DNA of 64,000 bases, taken from Paenibacillus sinensis. Its GTDB lineage: Bacteria; Bacillota; Bacilli; Paenibacillales; Paenibacillaceae. Of the stretch, positions 8,212 through 16,884 are shown one piece after another. The stretch is taken from positions 15,355 to 79,354 of the forward strand of contig NZ_JAHCMB010000153.1 of the NCBI RefSeq assembly GCF_019904155.1. Reading direction: 5' to 3'. Position numbers and translations under genes: made by a program. How positions within the stretch are numbered: position 1 is the first letter of the stretch; the number at the start of each line of letters is the position of its first letter. Below the pieces are notes generated by a model that saw nothing but the letters and a program-made list of their open reading frames with translations, had not been told where the DNA came from and made no database searches.

Positions 8212-10907
8212 CAGCTATACACCCCCTTTGCAGACGCTGCAATATCTTCATTCAGTTTAGTTGTGATCTTCTTAACGATCGAATCCACATTCGCCGAGTT
8301 GGTAACCGGACCCGTCTTGACTTGAACAGTCGGCGTCAGCGTTACAAAGTTCTGGATGTTCTTGATTTCCGCAATGTCACGAAGGATTTTCAGATCCTCT
8401 TTGCTGATATCAACCGGCTTTTCGATCTCGCCCACTGCTTTTAATTTTTTGTCCTTATCCTTCTTGTCATCAGCAGCCGCTGCGGCTAAAGCTGCGGCTC
8501 GATCAGCATCAGCCTTCTTGTTCCAATCGCTGAAATCATACCCTTTGGACTGATCTTCTTCCTTTTTCTTCTTCTCCGCTTCCTTTGCTGCCTTTTCTGC
8601 CGCTTCTTGCTCCCGTTTACTCTCTCGGTCATCAAGCATTTTTTGAACCTTCGCTTCGCGTTCGGCAGCTTTGTTAGCTGCGTCAGCTTGCATAGCAGCG
8701 ATTTTGGCAGCGCGGGACTGCCTGGCTGCTTCGGCTTCTGCAGCGGCTGATGCGGTAAATTCGACATGGTCGATCAAATCAAGAGAAACTCCAGGGATTT
8801 CTTTAAGTTTTTCAATCAAGCTGTTAATCCGATCGACAGCTCCATTCGCCAAGTCTTCTAGAATCTTGAGAGACTCAACCTTGGCCGTGTCGAAGGCATC
8901 GGCAATACCGTAACCGACCTTGACGAAGAAGATAGGAACCTGATCGAAGAAATTCAAAATGGTGTTCCAGACTCGCATAAGCCCGGCGGCAAATTGATCA
9001 TTTGTCTGCCAAAGTTTCACTAGCCAGATGATTAATCCGATAATTAGAGAGACAACGAGTATGATAATATTGGCTTTCATCGCTGTATTGAGGGTTCCCC
9101 ATGCTGCGGCTAACCCTGATGTTGCCAGCGTCTGCAAGAAGATCGCTGCGGTACTTGTACCCGTTGCTAAGGCGGCAATACCCTGCGCCGCTGCAACTGC
9201 CAGCGTCCCCAGCTCCCAAACAGCGAACGCCGTTACCAAACCGTAGATTATGGGCTCTATACTGGCCCAATTGGTGGTAAAGTAGCTATAGATACTCGTG
9301 ATAGTGTCGAGCAAGTCCATTCCCTTCTGCACCACCCAATCCAATCCCGAGGAAAGCGCATCGAAAAAAGGCTCAAACGTCCCGGCTTGAAACGCCGTGT
9401 TTAGCCTGGTAATCAAAGGCGTGAGGCTCTGGACGGCTGCTCCTCCGGCATCGGCCAGCGTAGATCTGAGGTTATTCCCCAGCGTCTCCAGCTGCTTCGT
9501 TGGACTTGCCATCATCTTATCGAAGGCCGCTTGCCCCATCTTCTGCCGCTCCAGTAATTGATCGAAGGCTTTGATGAATCCGTCCATATCCCCGGACTTC
9601 CCGAGCTCATCGATCTTAAGTGCCCGGATATCTGATTTGGACATGTTGAAACGCTCAGCGAGCGATACGATATCGCCAGACATGGCCTCCTTCAATGCAA
9701 AAGCAGCACCCTCAATGCCATTTCCGGCAGAGTCGAACGCATTGAGACGTTGAGCGAAATTGTTAAGCTTGGTCAACTGGTCTGTATTCTGGGTAGTTGA
9801 AAAGAAGGACAGCGTGCTCTGTAACGACTTCGTCACGTCCTGCCCTGCCGCCAGTGCTTCTTTCTTGAATTTATCAAACATCGCTGCGCCGACTTCATCA
9901 TTTCCAGTACGCGCTTTAAACATATCCTTCATCTGCAACTGCTCCATCGCACCGCCAACAGTACTTTCAAACAGCGATTTTGCGCCAGCTATGGATAGAT
10001 AAGTAGCCGCGATACTCTTCAGTGAACTCAACCATCCAGCAGATCCTTTTCCTGCCTCACGTATTCGATTGTTAACGCGCCCTTGCAGATCCGCAATCTG
10101 CCGCTCAAGAGTTGCAATGCGTGCCAAGGCTTGTCTCAACTGCTGAGCATCCCCACTGCGTGTCCGCAGCTGCCTTGTAACACGGATAAGCTGGAGTACT
10201 AATCGCTGCAGGTTGGCAAACATCGTATGAAGAGACTGCGGTAATTCGATGCGTATTCGAGCAACAATGTGATTTAACTCTGAATTGATTCTTCGACGTA
10301 TATCTGCCGCTTGTGCCGAAATATCTCCTGCATTCAACTGGATGCGTAATATAGCTGCCGTCGTCAGATTAGTTACCCGCTGCTGTAAGCGAGACAACTG
10401 GGCAAGGACATCAGCATCGTTCAGACTAATACGGACCTCTGTACTAGATAGGGCCTGAATCTGCTGTCTGATCCTTCCCAATTGATTCGTTACGTCCCCT
10501 GAATTGATCAAGAGTTGGATTGCGCTTGTCGTGCTGATTGTCTCAATTTGCTGACGGATGCGGTTAGCTTCTGCAGCAACGTCTGAAGCCTGTATCCTCA
10601 CTTCAATAATGGAGCCTGCGAGTTCTCCGCCAAGCTGCTGCTTGATGGTTCGGATCTGCTGCAACACCTCGCCGGAATTGACACTGATCTGGATCTCACG
10701 TTTCGATCCAAGGGCGGTGATTTGCTGCTTGATCATTTCCAAATTGCTGACTGCATTAACCGTATTAATATGCAGCATCATGGACATGCGCATCTGTGCT
10801 TCAAGGCGCTCCATCAGCTCGATTGTCGCCGTCAAAGCCGAGTTGATCTGAGACAGCCGTTGGCTGAAGGCATCACTTAAGGCCAGGCTTGCGGATACCG
10901 TCGGCAT
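8211..10907 (-). CDS. Tail tape measure protein
   Basis: 898 residues, the longest structural gene, in the tape measure position just upstream of XkdP. Residues 46-210 contain about five imperfect repeats with a strict 28-29 residue period (beta strand, G/S/A-D/E turn, then an RIRQQI-type helix). Residues 290-500 are the conserved Firmicute tape measure core. A hydrophobic stretch at about 560-650 should insert in the host membrane. Residues 720-830 are a lysine/glutamate/alanine-rich coiled coil. It sets tail length and is ejected ahead of the DNA. Confidence 0.9.
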   Translation of the reverse strand: MPTVSASLALSDAFSQRLSQINSALTATIELMERLEAQMRMSMMLHINTVNAVSNLEMIKQQITALGSKREIQISVNSGEVLQQIRTIKQQLGGELAGSIIEVRIQASDVAAEANRIRQQIETISTTSAIQLLINSGDVTNQLGRIRQQIQALSSTEVRISLNDADVLAQLSRLQQRVTNLTTAAILRIQLNAGDISAQAADIRRRINSELNHIVARIRIELPQSLHTMFANLQRLVLQLIRVTRQLRTRSGDAQQLRQALARIATLERQIADLQGRVNNRIREAGKGSAGWLSSLKSIAATYLSIAGAKSLFESTVGGAMEQLQMKDMFKARTGNDEVGAAMFDKFKKEALAAGQDVTKSLQSTLSFFSTTQNTDQLTKLNNFAQRLNAFDSAGNGIEGAAFALKEAMSGDIVSLAERFNMSKSDIRALKIDELGKSGDMDGFIKAFDQLLERQKMGQAAFDKMMASPTKQLETLGNNLRSTLADAGGAAVQSLTPLITRLNTAFQAGTFEPFFDALSSGLDWVVQKGMDLLDTITSIYSYFTTNWASIEPIIYGLVTAFAVWELGTLAVAAAQGIAALATGTSTAAIFLQTLATSGLAAAWGTLNTAMKANIIILVVSLIIGLIIWLVKLWQTNDQFAAGLMRVWNTILNFFDQVPIFFVKVGYGIADAFDTAKVESLKILEDLANGAVDRINSLIEKLKEIPGVSLDLIDHVEFTASAAAEAEAARQSRAAKIAAMQADAANKAAEREAKVQKMLDDRESKREQEAAEKAAKEAEKKKKEEDQSKGYDFSDWNKKADADRAAALAAAAADDKKDKDKKLKAVGEIEKPVDISKEDLKILRDIAEIKNIQNFVTLTPTVQVKTGPVTNSANVDSIVKKITTKLNEDIAASAKGVYS

Positions 10908-10930
10908 ATAGATCCTCCTTTCTGAAGCAA

Positions 10931-10957
10931 TAAAAATAGCACTCCGACGCGGAGTGC
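10931..10957 (-). terminator. Intrinsic terminator after the lipoprotein gene
   Basis: A perfect eight-pair stem, GCACTCCG/CGGAGTGC with a three-base loop (10939-10957), is followed on the minus strand by TATTTTTATTG. It lies between the lipoprotein stop and the tape measure start, so it would end a separate lipoprotein transcript. Confidence 0.8.
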
Positions 10958-10964
10958 CTTATGT

Positions 10965-11369
10965 TTATTTTATCGATTTGAAAATCTCTTTAGCTCGCTC
11001 ATTGTTAGTTTCAAGAAGAAATCTACCTTTAATAGAATCTCCTTCAAAAATATCACCGTACTTATCCATAGCTTTTTTCAAATCGTCCGAAGACTTATAC
11101 TCATATATTTTGACGCTACTAAGTCCTAGGTTGAACATTATTCCATCTTTCGCTTTGATTGCTGCATATTGTGGCTTTTTATTTATATCAACCCCCTCCT
11201 TCTTTTCCGAAGGAATTCCGGTGTAAACATCCTCACCGGAATTATTAAAGGCTTGTATAATCTTATCCATGGTAAGATCACTCGCCTCATTACCCGAAGA
11301 TGAACATCCCGCAATAGCTAGCATCGATACGGCAATCAGACACATAATAAATTTCTTCAATCCCCACAA
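10965..11369 (-). CDS. Phage-encoded lipoprotein, possible superinfection-exclusion moron
   Basis: 134 residues. The start appears to be TTG at 11369 with AGGGGGAG close upstream. A signal peptide ends in the lipobox IAGC (C22), so the mature protein should be anchored to the outer face of the membrane. The mature part is small, charged and unlike its structural neighbours. It is AT-rich, has its own promoter (11394-11423) and terminator, and interrupts the chaperone-tape measure order. Lipoproteins such as Ltp of Streptococcus phage TP-J34 block injection by binding tape measure proteins; that function here is only an analogy from position and topology. Confidence 0.8.
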   Translation of the reverse strand: MWGLKKFIMCLIAVSMLAIAGCSSSGNEASDLTMDKIIQAFNNSGEDVYTGIPSEKKEGVDINKKPQYAAIKAKDGIMFNLGLSSVKIYEYKSSDDLKKAMDKYGDIFEGDSIKGRFLLETNNERAKEIFKSIK

Positions 11370-11393
11370 CTCCCCCTATAGGTAATATTTACT

Positions 11394-11423
11394 AATATAC
11401 CAAATGGAGAGTATGAGGGTCTA
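11394..11423 (-). promoter_or_regulatory. Candidate promoter of the lipoprotein gene
   Basis: On the minus strand TAGACC (11418-11423) is separated by 18 bases from TATATT (11394-11399). It sits just after the stop of the frameshifted chaperone and about 25 bases before the lipoprotein start. Confidence 0.45.
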
Positions 11424-11426
11424 TCC

Positions 11427-11585
11427 CTATTTCTTCGCGCGCTCCTTCTCCACCCGAACCATAATCATGGCATAAATTGCTGCTCTCTCCCGCTTGTCCA
11501 TTGACATCAGTTCATGCGGGAGAATATGCAGTTCATGCAGGGCGTAGTATGCCAGATTGGCATCGCTATCGCCCTGCTCGATTAG
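11427..11585 (-). CDS. Frameshift extension of the tail assembly chaperone
   Basis: This frame has no good start of its own. It continues in the -1 frame from the slippery heptamer at the end of the upstream gene. It adds 52 residues (LIEQGDSDANLAYYALHELH and onward, ending VEKERAKK), giving a fusion protein of about 192 residues. This mirrors the G/GT arrangement of long-tailed phages, in which the minor fused product recruits the tape measure protein. Confidence 0.8.
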   Translation of the reverse strand, partial: LIEQGDSDANLAYYALHELHILPHELMSMDKRERAAIYAMIMVRVEKERAKK

Positions 11586-12004
11586 TTTTTTACCTCTTCA
11601 ACCAGTTCGTTGATGTCCTGATCAAAACCGTTCAGCGATTGCACCCGATCCACGAGCGCGGCGAATTCGCCAGGCAGCAGCATCTTCCGAAGCAATACCT
11701 CTGCACCCAACACGCCATAAGACTTCTGAAGCTCCGCACTCTTCAGGTCCGGGTAGACAACGCTGGCCACAACCAGCTTGGCCACGTAATCATCGGAGTC
11801 CGTTTCGGTCGTGTATTGACCGTACTTGCCCTTGTTCCGCTTCGTAGCCGACTTACGTATCGCCTTGTTATCTTCTTCGGAAATGCTCTGAAGCTTCCAA
11901 GGGATCGGCTTGCCGTCTTTGTCCTTGAAGCGTGTCGATACGACGAAATCTTCTGTTGTCGGCCCAGCGGCGTTTTGCGCAAAGAAAAAACTCAAATCGC
12001 TCAT
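11582..12004 (-). CDS. Tail assembly chaperone (XkdN-like), upstream frame
   Basis: 140 residues, located between the tail tube gene and the tape measure as in PBSX and most long-tailed phages. It begins MSDLSFFFAQNAAGPTTEDF and is rich in charged residues. It ends EEVKN directly on the slippery sequence. It should coat the tape measure protein during tail assembly and is not expected in the virion. Confidence 0.82.
   Translation of the reverse strand: MSDLSFFFAQNAAGPTTEDFVVSTRFKDKDGKPIPWKLQSISEEDNKAIRKSATKRNKGKYGQYTTETDSDDYVAKLVVASVVYPDLKSAELQKSYGVLGAEVLLRKMLLPGEFAALVDRVQSLNGFDQDINELVEEVKN
11585..11591 (-). other. Slippery heptamer A-AAA-AAC for programmed -1 frameshifting
   Basis: Read in the chaperone frame the codons are GTA AAA AAC TAA, so the heptamer has exactly the X-XXY-YYZ phase and sits immediately before the stop. 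Slipping back one base opens the 52-codon extension. Confidence 0.85.
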
Positions 12005-12027
12005 ATATTCTTAATCCTCCTCGTGAT

Positions 12028-12492
12028 TTATCCCAGTGTCGGGGCTGTGAACGCTTGACCCATGTCGACATCTTCAAACGTAAAATCGATGTCTTCTTCC
12101 AGCGCCTCGGACTCCGTATCCAACGATGCCATGACGACGCTGTCGAGATTAACGCCGAGCAGCGTGATCGTCTGAAGACCGATGCTCGTATTCGGGTCCT
12201 CATTCGTTATGGTGATGTCAAAATTCGTGTCTTTACCCGTTTTAATGTAATCCAGCATCAATTGCCGGAATCGGCTCGTCACGTAGTAAATCGTCATGCT
12301 ACCCGTCCCGTTCCAGCCGGTTGTCTTATGCTGTGTTCCCCGACGGCCGAGCGTTTTAACATCGGCCTTCTCCTTCTCTACCTTAGCCTCAAGCGTTTTG
12401 ATGTAGAACATCTCCTCGACCTGGCCATTAATCGTGGCGTAAGCCCGGCCCTCCTGACCCGAAATCGTATCGCTCGCTTTCAAAAACGCCAT
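12028..12492 (-). CDS. xkdM: Tail tube protein (XkdM-like)
   Basis: 154 residues, the usual length for PBSX-type tube proteins. The sequence MAFLKASDTISGQEGRAYA and the RGTQHKTTGWNGTGSMTIYYVTS region are characteristic. It polymerises as hexameric rings to form the inner tube through which DNA passes. It lies directly after the sheath gene. Confidence 0.92.
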   Translation of the reverse strand: MAFLKASDTISGQEGRAYATINGQVEEMFYIKTLEAKVEKEKADVKTLGRRGTQHKTTGWNGTGSMTIYYVTSRFRQLMLDYIKTGKDTNFDITITNEDPNTSIGLQTITLLGVNLDSVVMASLDTESEALEEDIDFTFEDVDMGQAFTAPTLG

Positions 12493-12493
12493 A

Positions 12494-13810
12494 TTAACCC
12501 ACCTTCACTTTCATGTAGACTTTTTCAACACTGTCCACCGGCTGGATGTTGGCTTCCACGTAGATTGCATCTGACTCCGCGCCAGGCAAGACGGTAACGT
12601 CCGTCTGGGCATCAAAGTTTTGAATGGCGTCAATCTCCTGTAGCGCAGTCATATAGACCACGATCTCCTTCCGGAACAGGGCACGTCCATCGGAATTATT
12701 GGAGACCTTTCCGATGTATGACGCTTCGAAGATTCGCTTCATGTCGTTTGCGATGCCATCCAGAACCCGGATCACCCGGTTTTTATGCAGCGCCTTGCCC
12801 TTAGCCGGCGTGTAGGAAAGGAAGGTATTGATGTCCTGCTCTACGACCGCTCGATTGTCCCCCGGTGTAAACACAAACTCACCGGCATTCAGCGCAGCCA
12901 CAATCTGACTGTTGGTGTAGCGCGGAGACACGTCAACCGCACCGTCGTATGCCGAATACGTCAGCGATTCATTCATCTCGGCGCCCGCTGTCGCTCCGGC
13001 CACCCAGGCGGTCGCCTGCGCCGCGGTAAGTGTCGTCCCATCGGAGAGAACCACACCATTCCGGACACTAACCACACCCTCGTAATCAGCTGTTGGGTAG
13101 TTTTCCAGCACAACCTGAATTTTCTTCCCTTCGTCTTCGCGCAGACGCCGGATAAATGCCGCGTATACAGACTTCAGCGTGTTATCGGTTGACGGCAGAG
13201 CGACTGTCTGAAAATCGTACAGCTCCAGCACTCCCAAAAATGCCGTGTGATCGGCATTGGTTACCGTGCCGTCAGCGCCGTCGATCAGCGGAGCACCAGC
13301 CGTCGCAGTAAGCGGACCGGAACCGCTGAAAACAACCCAATCATTAGCGATCAGATCAGCGACGCCAGCTACAACCTGTGTATCTACGACATCTCCAACC
13401 AGCAGCGTCTTAACATCCCATTTGCTGCTGTCGTCAATATTGGCTTGGATAACGACGGCCAGGTCGTTCCCGCGGCTGCCGCCGTTTCTTGCAGTCACTG
13501 TAAGACTACCGGCAGTCGCTGTTGCCTTCGTGCCGGTATTGAGTCGGTACAGCAGAACCGTCTGGGCCCGCTTCAGGGCTTCGCGGACCAGCAGAAGCTC
13601 CGGCGCGCTCAGGTCATACCCCAGCGTCGTCATGGTATCTTCGCCAGCCACGATTGGAGTAATCACCTTGCTCGGTCCCCAAGGCAAAGCCAGCGCAAGG
13701 CTTGTTATCCCACGGCTTCCGGCCGCTCCCAACGCTCCGCCAGTAGTTTCAACGTTAATGTAGACACCCGGTCTGGCCTTGTTTTGCAGTGTCCATGTTC
13801 CTCCTGCCAT
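12494..13810 (-). CDS. xkdK: Contractile tail sheath protein (XkdK-like)
   Basis: 438 residues, the full length for Gram-positive sheaths. The N-terminus (WTLQNKARPGVYINVE) and the C-terminal LHKNRVIRVLDGIANDMKR and FNAQTDVTV-like segments (here FDAQTDVTVLPG) are characteristic. It forms the contracting outer sheath and establishes a myovirus-type tail. Immediately upstream is a small gene whose stop abuts this start. Confidence 0.95.
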   Translation of the reverse strand: MAGGTWTLQNKARPGVYINVETTGGALGAAGSRGITSLALALPWGPSKVITPIVAGEDTMTTLGYDLSAPELLLVREALKRAQTVLLYRLNTGTKATATAGSLTVTARNGGSRGNDLAVVIQANIDDSSKWDVKTLLVGDVVDTQVVAGVADLIANDWVVFSGSGPLTATAGAPLIDGADGTVTNADHTAFLGVLELYDFQTVALPSTDNTLKSVYAAFIRRLREDEGKKIQVVLENYPTADYEGVVSVRNGVVLSDGTTLTAAQATAWVAGATAGAEMNESLTYSAYDGAVDVSPRYTNSQIVAALNAGEFVFTPGDNRAVVEQDINTFLSYTPAKGKALHKNRVIRVLDGIANDMKRIFEASYIGKVSNNSDGRALFRKEIVVYMTALQEIDAIQNFDAQTDVTVLPGAESDAIYVEANIQPVDSVEKVYMKVKVG

Positions 13811-14047
13811 TTATTCCGCCTCCTTGTTCTTAAAATCCTCAATCAATCGCTGCGCTTCGGTCGTTGTGTACCGCTTCTCAGGCTCCAGCAGCGCCGCCAG
13901 CACGTCCTTATCTTGGTATGAATATTTAGCGGAAGCCAAAAACTGCTCCCGCGTAAACGATCCTTCCTGTACAACAGGTTGACTCTTTACGTTCGACGTC
14001 TGTTCCGTTGACTGCTTTTCAGCCGTAATCTTCGTTTCTTCTTTCAC
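13811..14047 (-). CDS. Small hypothetical protein before the tail sheath
   Basis: 78 residues. The first 30 residues are polar and probably disordered (KEETKITAEKQSTEQ). The rest (FTREQFLASAKYSYQDKDVL..YTTTEAQRLIEDF) is helical. Proteins of this shape often lie between the tail terminator and the sheath in PBSX-like phages; the role is unknown. It overlaps the upstream gene by four bases. Confidence 0.75.
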   Translation of the reverse strand: MKEETKITAEKQSTEQTSNVKSQPVVQEGSFTREQFLASAKYSYQDKDVLAALLEPEKRYTTTEAQRLIEDFKNKEAE

Positions 14048-14481
14048 TTCAATCCGCCCCTTTCGGTCATTCTTTGCATTTTCACTTCTGCGGTGAGCTC
14101 GCGGAACACATGGAAGTTGTACTGCACAAAGAAATGCAACACGCCATCCTGGGTCTCATGTCGCATCCCTGTTCCACGACAGCCACCGGCGGCAGAGGAG
14201 ACATATTCCATCACGTCATACAGGCGTTCGGCTATCGTTTGCATCTCCTCATTCATCGCAGGGCTATCCGTCGGGAAATAGTGAATGTCGAACGAATGGA
14301 CCCGTCGGTATCGCAGATTGACTTCCCGGGATTGCTCTGCTTCCAGCAGACGTACAAAGAAGCATGGGGTGATCAGATTCTGCTTAATCTCCTCGCCGCG
14401 AATGGGTATAGCCGGGAAAGCCGTATCCAGTGCGGTCGTCACCGCATTGCGGACGTCCATAAAGCTCACTTGTTCAGCCAT
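14044..14481 (-). CDS. Tail terminator / completion protein (XkdJ-like)
   Basis: 145 residues. The pattern VRNAVTTALDTAFPAIPIRGEEIKQ..PCFFVRL..REVNLRYRR..FDIHYFP is that of tail terminator-type proteins in Firmicute myoviruses. It should cap the tail tube at its head-proximal end. It lies between the gp10-like protein and the sheath. Confidence 0.78.
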   Translation of the reverse strand: MAEQVSFMDVRNAVTTALDTAFPAIPIRGEEIKQNLITPCFFVRLLEAEQSREVNLRYRRVHSFDIHYFPTDSPAMNEEMQTIAERLYDVMEYVSSAAGGCRGTGMRHETQDGVLHFFVQYNFHVFRELTAEVKMQRMTERGGLK

Positions 14482-14484
14482 CCC

Positions 14485-14904
14485 TCAACCTCCCATAAAG
14501 CGGTCCAGCAGCCGCTTCATCTTCCGGTCCAATATAGCCGGCATTTCGCGATCTAGTTCCTGCTCGCTGATCGTCATCATGAATCGACCCTCAACCCAGT
14601 CCCAGCCTTCCTTGCGCTTCAGGCGATGTCCGAACTCGACGTAAGCTGCATAGTCAGTTGGATTGTAAAGCTCGACTTCATATCCGTTACCTTCTCGCCG
14701 GATCGGCCCGATTGTCCAATTCCGTCGGAGTTGACCCGTATCCACGGGCGTCCGCTTTACTGTCTTTCGTAAGAGGATAAGGGCCAGTTCTCGGACGCAC
14801 TCCTCGAAAAAGGATGGAAGGGCCTGCTCCAGCTCCTTCAGATCCTGAGCCAGCTTCTTGATTTCAGAAAAATCGAAACTGCCCATGGCAGCCATCAGGC
14901 CCAC
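14485..14904 (-). CDS. HK97 gp10-like head-tail joining protein
   Basis: 139 residues. The LRKTVKRTPVDTGQLRRNW motif followed by YAAYVEFGHR is the signature of the HK97 gp10 family. It acts at the head-tail interface, where it probably helps attach tails to filled heads. It overlaps the upstream connector gene by ten bases. Confidence 0.9.
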   Translation of the reverse strand: MGLMAAMGSFDFSEIKKLAQDLKELEQALPSFFEECVRELALILLRKTVKRTPVDTGQLRRNWTIGPIRREGNGYEVELYNPTDYAAYVEFGHRLKRKEGWDWVEGRFMMTISEQELDREMPAILDRKMKRLLDRFMGG

Positions 14905-15278
14905 TCCTTACGCGTCAACCCGATCTCCTGGTGAGTCGGATACGACGGGAACGGTTCACCGGCAACAAAGCGCACGGGCTCGTCCGGTTGAGCTTTCCGG
15001 ATCACCAGAATCAGATCGCCGGCGCGAATAGCGATGTCCGGGAAGATGAACAGCTTGGCATCATACTGGATATCATTCTGCGCTTCTGTCTGCCCATCCT
15101 TAGCCAGACCGCTCTGCGAGAGTCGGCACGCCTGCGAGTCGTATACTGCAACCGGAATCTGCTTCGTGACCTTGCTCACCGGGTCCTTGTTGTCTTGGTA
15201 CCGGTAAACCGTGCAGGTGTCCTCATAAGTCAGCTCGAGCGCGGCGCGGTATCTGTTGTAGTTGATCATCCTTGCCAC
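14895..15278 (-). CDS. Head closure / head-tail connector protein (XkdH-like)
   Basis: 127 residues with a beta-rich pattern (YEDTCTVYRYQDNKDP, then IFPDIAIRAGDLILVIRK). This resembles head closure proteins such as the DUF3599/YqbH group. Position between the adaptor and gp10-like genes supports this. It overlaps both neighbours. Confidence 0.7.
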   Translation of the reverse strand: MARMINYNRYRAALELTYEDTCTVYRYQDNKDPVSKVTKQIPVAVYDSQACRLSQSGLAKDGQTEAQNDIQYDAKLFIFPDIAIRAGDLILVIRKAQPDEPVRFVAGEPFPSYPTHQEIGLTRKEWA

Positions 15279-15631
15279 CCCATACGCCGGTACCGCCGAA
15301 GATCCGCTGCATACCCGGTAACGATCACGTCAGCCGTAAAGCTCGGAGACGCGCCAAGCTTAACTGACGTATCCCCGATTTTGACCTCTACAGCTTCAGC
15401 CCCCAGCAGCGCCGCTACCTCCGGCCGGTTATATTCCCGCACCTTCAGCAGATCCAGCGTCATGTTCATCCAGGTGTATTTCAGCCCGGTTGGAACTACC
15501 TGCTGCCGCGTGTAGTTGAGGATGCGCTGTCGGATTTCGTCCATGTAAGACTTAATCAGGCCGTCCAGCACAGGCTCTTGCAGCCCCATCCGCTGTTTGA
15601 TCAAGTCCAGCACTTCGTCTTCAAGCGGCAC
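15266..15631 (-). CDS. Head-tail adaptor protein (YqbG/gp6-like)
   Basis: 121 residues with a helical N-terminus (DEVLDLIKQRMGLQEPVLDGLIKSYMDEIRQRI split by short loops) and a segment typical of gp6/gp15-like connectors (YNRPEVAALLGAEAV). It would form the ring below the portal. The gene follows the capsid cluster as expected. Confidence 0.75.
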   Translation of the reverse strand: MPLEDEVLDLIKQRMGLQEPVLDGLIKSYMDEIRQRILNYTRQQVVPTGLKYTWMNMTLDLLKVREYNRPEVAALLGAEAVEVKIGDTSVKLGASPSFTADVIVTGYAADLRRYRRMGWQG

Positions 15632-15643
15632 GGCGATCCCTCC

Positions 15644-15823
15644 TTACTCGCTGGCGGCTTTGGTCTTAGATTTGCTTACTACCGACTGCGCGTCGGTCTC
15701 TTCCAGCACGGTGACATGATCCTTGATTCGCTCATATTGCGCATCGGGCAAAGAAAAGGACTCGCCTTTTTCGTAGCGAGTCCCGTCGTGCCGGATGGGG
15801 ATTTCATTCACTTGTACCTTCAT
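15644..15823 (-). CDS. Small hypothetical protein between capsid and adaptor genes
   Basis: 59 residues, starting MKVQVNEIPIRHDGTRYEKG and ending in a lysine/serine-rich tail. AAGGAGGG lies nine bases before the ATG at 15823. Short proteins like this, with a small beta domain, commonly follow the capsid gene in Paenibacillus and Bacillus phages. Function is unknown. It fills the gap completely, so the late operon has no break here. Confidence 0.8.
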   Translation of the reverse strand: MKVQVNEIPIRHDGTRYEKGESFSLPDAQYERIKDHVTVLEETDAQSVVSKSKTKAASE

Positions 15824-15838
15824 GGTAGAAAACCCTCC

Positions 15839-16861
15839 TTATAGAACCTGAGCCTGGAAGACGTTATCCGCCTCCGGGAAGCTCGGCAGTGCCGTTGCCA
15901 CGGCTTTTGTCCAAGTCGATACCGGATCAGCGCCTTCTTCGTAGACCATGGCCAGGACGTTGCCGATTGTCTGCGTCTGGATGGATGGATCACGGGTCAG
16001 ACGGATCTCTTCGGCCGTTGGGCCGTAGATGGTTTCGCCCAGCGCGTCCGGACCGAACAGGGTAATTTTGTTCTCCGGGAAGTACCGCTCAGTGGTGTAC
16101 GAACCGTTTGCCGCCTGCTTTTTGTATTTGCCATCGTAGACAGCGATAGCCGGCAGGTCGAGCTGCTGCAGGTAGGCATTGAGCTCCGTACGGGAGGCCA
16201 TACGGTTGCTGCCATTGACCCCATAGAGCGCTCCGACCACCTTCGGATGCTTAACCAACGTACCGAGCAATTTGGTCGATGCGAGTGCCCGGGTCGGTTT
16301 GACGTCAAGCGCTGCGGCCCATTCCATCAGATCAGCGATCGGGTCAGCGTCCGGATCGGACCAGAGATCGGTTCCGCTCAGTACGACCTTATGCGCTGCC
16401 GGCACACCGTAATCGATCGTGGCGGAAAGGTTGTTTTCGGCCAGCGTCACGATACCGTTAGCCAGAACCTCCATACGCATGGCTTCAGCACGGGCCCGTA
16501 CACCGGCTACCAGGACATCGATGTCGTTGTAGACCTGGCTCATCAGATACTGCTGCTCCGCATCGTTACGGGGAGACTCCAGCGCGATGATCTCGCGTTC
16601 CCCCATACGCAGCTTGCGCTTAATCAACGCAAGCTCCAGCGCCATTTTGCTTGCCTCGCGGCTGCCGATCTCCGACTCTGTGTCAAAGCCGTGAACCGAT
16701 GCGATGACTGGGATGCGGCTCGCACCCACAATCGCATCAAACTCCAGCGACTGCCGCTTCACTTCAGGAAACAGCGTCTCTCCAAGCAGAGCCGGATATT
16801 GACGATTGCCAAGGTAATTCAGAATCTCTTTCTGTTCAAACAGTTCCAATACAGTAGGCAT
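15839..16861 (-). CDS. Major capsid protein (phage capsid E family)
   Basis: 340 residues, the usual size of lambda gpE-like capsid proteins. Characteristic features are the N-terminal TVLELFEQKEILNYLGNRQYP, LGETLFPEVK, and the C-terminal MVYEEGADPVSTWTKAVATALPSFP. It assembles into the icosahedral shell around the scaffold. It lies downstream of the scaffold and decoration genes in the standard order. Confidence 0.92.
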   Translation of the reverse strand: MPTVLELFEQKEILNYLGNRQYPALLGETLFPEVKRQSLEFDAIVGASRIPVIASVHGFDTESEIGSREASKMALELALIKRKLRMGEREIIALESPRNDAEQQYLMSQVYNDIDVLVAGVRARAEAMRMEVLANGIVTLAENNLSATIDYGVPAAHKVVLSGTDLWSDPDADPIADLMEWAAALDVKPTRALASTKLLGTLVKHPKVVGALYGVNGSNRMASRTELNAYLQQLDLPAIAVYDGKYKKQAANGSYTTERYFPENKITLFGPDALGETIYGPTAEEIRLTRDPSIQTQTIGNVLAMVYEEGADPVSTWTKAVATALPSFPEADNVFQAQVL

Positions 16862-16884
16862 TGGTTATCCTCCTTCTCGGCTGC

